DNA of 7,979 bases from Bacteroidia bacterium. Lineage in GTDB: Bacteria > Bacteroidota > Bacteroidia > JAESSM01 > NORP286. The translations under genes and the position numbers were made by a program. The stretch lies in NCBI GenBank assembly GCA_016764115.1, contig JAESSM010000149.1:1-7979 (forward strand), written 5' to 3'. Below the pieces are notes generated by a model. That model had not been told where the DNA came from, ran no database searches, and saw only the letters and a program-made list of their open reading frames with translations. Shown in pieces: positions 6,659-7,979 of this stretch (position 1 is the first letter of the stretch; every line of letters starts with the position of its first letter).

Positions 6659-7979
6659 TGTTTTTTATTAGAAAATTAATTCTTGCCTTTTTAATATTTC
6701 CTGTTCTTTTTGTAAATGCTCAAATTCTAGAGCCAGTTAAATGGGAGTTCAGTTCAAAGAAGCTTAAAGATGGAGTTCATGAACTTCAATTCAAAGCAAT
6801 AATTGACATTCATTGGCACGTGTATTCCCAGCACATTGATTTGAATAACGAGGTACACCCAATTCCCACATCATTTCATTTTGAGCCTTCTGATCATTAC
6901 AAGCCTATTGGTGATTTCAAACTTGATGATATAAATTTTTTAAGCGGGTTTATTACAGAGCCAAAGGGTGAAGATGTTTATGATCCAGTATTTGATATGG
7001 AGTTGAAATACTTTGATCATGAAGCAACCTTTACTCAAAATATTCAAATAGGAACAGATCAACCTATTGAAATAAAGGGATATTTGGAATTTATGTGTTG
7101 TGATTCCATGCAATGCTTACCTCCAACTGAAGTTGACTTTTCAATTCCAATCCATGACGAAAATGCGAAAATAATTGAGGAGGTAAATGAAATTAAGGAT
7201 TCAGAAGAAAACTCCAATCCAAGGCAACCCGTTGAGAATTCCATGTCACTATGGACAATATTTATTGAAGGATTTTTAGGTGGGTTATTTGCACTTATAA
7301 CTCCCTGTGTTTTCCCTATGATCCCAATGACCGTGAGCTACTTCTTAAAACAAAGTGGCTCAAAAGCTAAAGGGATAACCAATGCAGTATTATATGGCAT
7401 TTCTATTGTTGTAATATATGTTGCATTGGGGTTTGGTATCAGTAAAGCATTTGGACCAGACTCATTGAATGTCATGGCAAGTGATCCATGGTTCAATATA
7501 TTTTTCTTTCTGATGCTGATATTTTTTGCTGTTTCCTTTTTAGGAGCATTTGAATTAACATTACCTTCCTCATGGGTGAACAAGATGGATTCAATGGCAG
7601 ATAATACCGGAGGGATTTTAGGTATTTTTCTGATGGCTTTTACTTTGTCTTTGGTTTCGTTTTCTTGCACAGCACCAATTGTAGGAAGTCTTTTAGTAGA
7701 AGCATTTGCTACGAAAAATGTAGCTGCACCGTTAGCGGGAATGACTGGATTCGGGTTAGCCTTAGGAATTCCATTTTCCGTATTTGCCATTTTTCCTTCG
7801 ATGCTTAATGCACTTCCAAAATCAGGTGGGTGGTTGAATTCTGTTAAAGTTGTTTTGGGTTTTTTGGAATTGGCGTTGGCTTTAAAGTTTTTTTCAAATG
7901 CAGACTTAGTAATGCACTGGGGACTTTTGGATAGAGAAGTATACCTGGTATTGTGGATTGTGATATTTACTCTGTTGGG
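6658..7979 (+). CDS. dsbD: Thiol:disulfide interchange protein DsbD (3' end missing)
   Basis: DsbD carries electrons from cytoplasmic thioredoxin across the inner membrane to periplasmic thiol proteins, including cytochrome c maturation and disulfide repair. The open frame runs from ATG 6658 off the window edge, with 440 whole codons visible. A signal peptide is cut at VNA|QIL (after Ala21). The alpha domain spans about 22-165 with PVKW (26-29), PIPTSFHF, PSDHY and GYLEFMCCDSMQCLPP (Cys147, 148, 153). A charged linker (about 166-195) precedes the membrane domain, with about seven hydrophobic segments seen (roughly 198-222, 239-262, 280-303, 320-345, 358-382, 395-416, 428-440). The membrane redox pair is Cys217 in ITPCVFPMIPM and Cys337 in SFSCTAPIVG. 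The final helix and the C-terminal thioredoxin-like domain (CxxC) expected for the family lie beyond position 7979. It overlaps the upstream alpha-domain gene by one base and probably forms a unit with it. Confidence 0.92.
   Translation, partial: MFFIRKLILAFLIFPVLFVNAQILEPVKWEFSSKKLKDGVHELQFKAIIDIHWHVYSQHIDLNNEVHPIPTSFHFEPSDHYKPIGDFKLDDINFLSGFITEPKGEDVYDPVFDMELKYFDHEATFTQNIQIGTDQPIEIKGYLEFMCCDSMQCLPPTEVDFSIPIHDENAKIIEEVNEIKDSEENSNPRQPVENSMSLWTIFIEGFLGGLFALITPCVFPMIPMTVSYFLKQSGSKAKGITNAVLYGISIVVIYVALGFGISKAFGPDSLNVMASDPWFNIFFFLMLIFFAVSFLGAFELTLPSSWVNKMDSMADNTGGILGIFLMAFTLSLVSFSCTAPIVGSLLVEAFATKNVAAPLAGMTGFGLALGIPFSVFAIFPSMLNALPKSGGWLNSVKVVLGFLELALALKFFSNADLVMHWGLLDREVYLVLWIVIFTLL

Noticed and set aside
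7338..7790. 150-codon minus-strand open frame opposite dsbD
   Set aside because: The + strand here encodes the DsbD membrane domain with both redox cysteines; the antisense frame is low-complexity and matches nothing I know.

Overview
The window looks like chromosomal DNA from a member of the Bacteroidota, most likely a Cytophagales-type bacterium. The evidence is AT-rich DNA, A/T-rich leaders without Shine-Dalgarno sequences before nearly all start codons, TAnnTTTG-type -7 promoter elements in several spacers, and the proteins themselves (a YwqK/MORN-repeat secreted protein, secreted proteins cleaved just before Gln, and a Bacteroidota-style DsbD with CLPP motifs). The genus is an inference; no rRNA or tRNA is present to fix it.

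Layout. 119-1483 (+): NAD(P)-dependent aldehyde dehydrogenase of the succinate-semialdehyde (Sad/YneI) type. 1538-2173 (+): small secreted protein of unknown function, followed by a good intrinsic terminator and a second palindrome in the convergent spacer. 2270-3808 (-): ComM/YifB AAA+ ATPase. 3873-5243 (-): secreted protein made of about 15 MORN-like (YwqK-type) repeats. 5244-5405: divergent spacer. 5406-6107 (+): PurQ. 6161-6658 (+): stand-alone periplasmic DsbD alpha domain. 6658-7979 (+): DsbD itself, overlapping the preceding stop by one base and cut off by the window edge inside its membrane domain.

How the genes relate. The only clear functional unit is the 6161-7979 pair: a free-standing copy of the DsbD N-terminal domain lies immediately upstream of a full-type DsbD carrying its own copy. 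The two look like a tandem duplication of the periplasmic thiol-exchange domain and are probably translated together. PurQ lies 53 bases upstream with no evident terminator, so it may be co-transcribed, although it belongs to purine synthesis. The other genes are single units with no obvious shared pathway.

I found no CRISPR array, insertion sequence, phage gene, toxin/defence cassette, tRNA or rRNA. Most of the window is ordinary core genome. The parts most worth a second look are the duplicated DsbD alpha domain with its double-cysteine motif, the pair of palindromes at 2186-2254, and the orphan secreted protein beside them.
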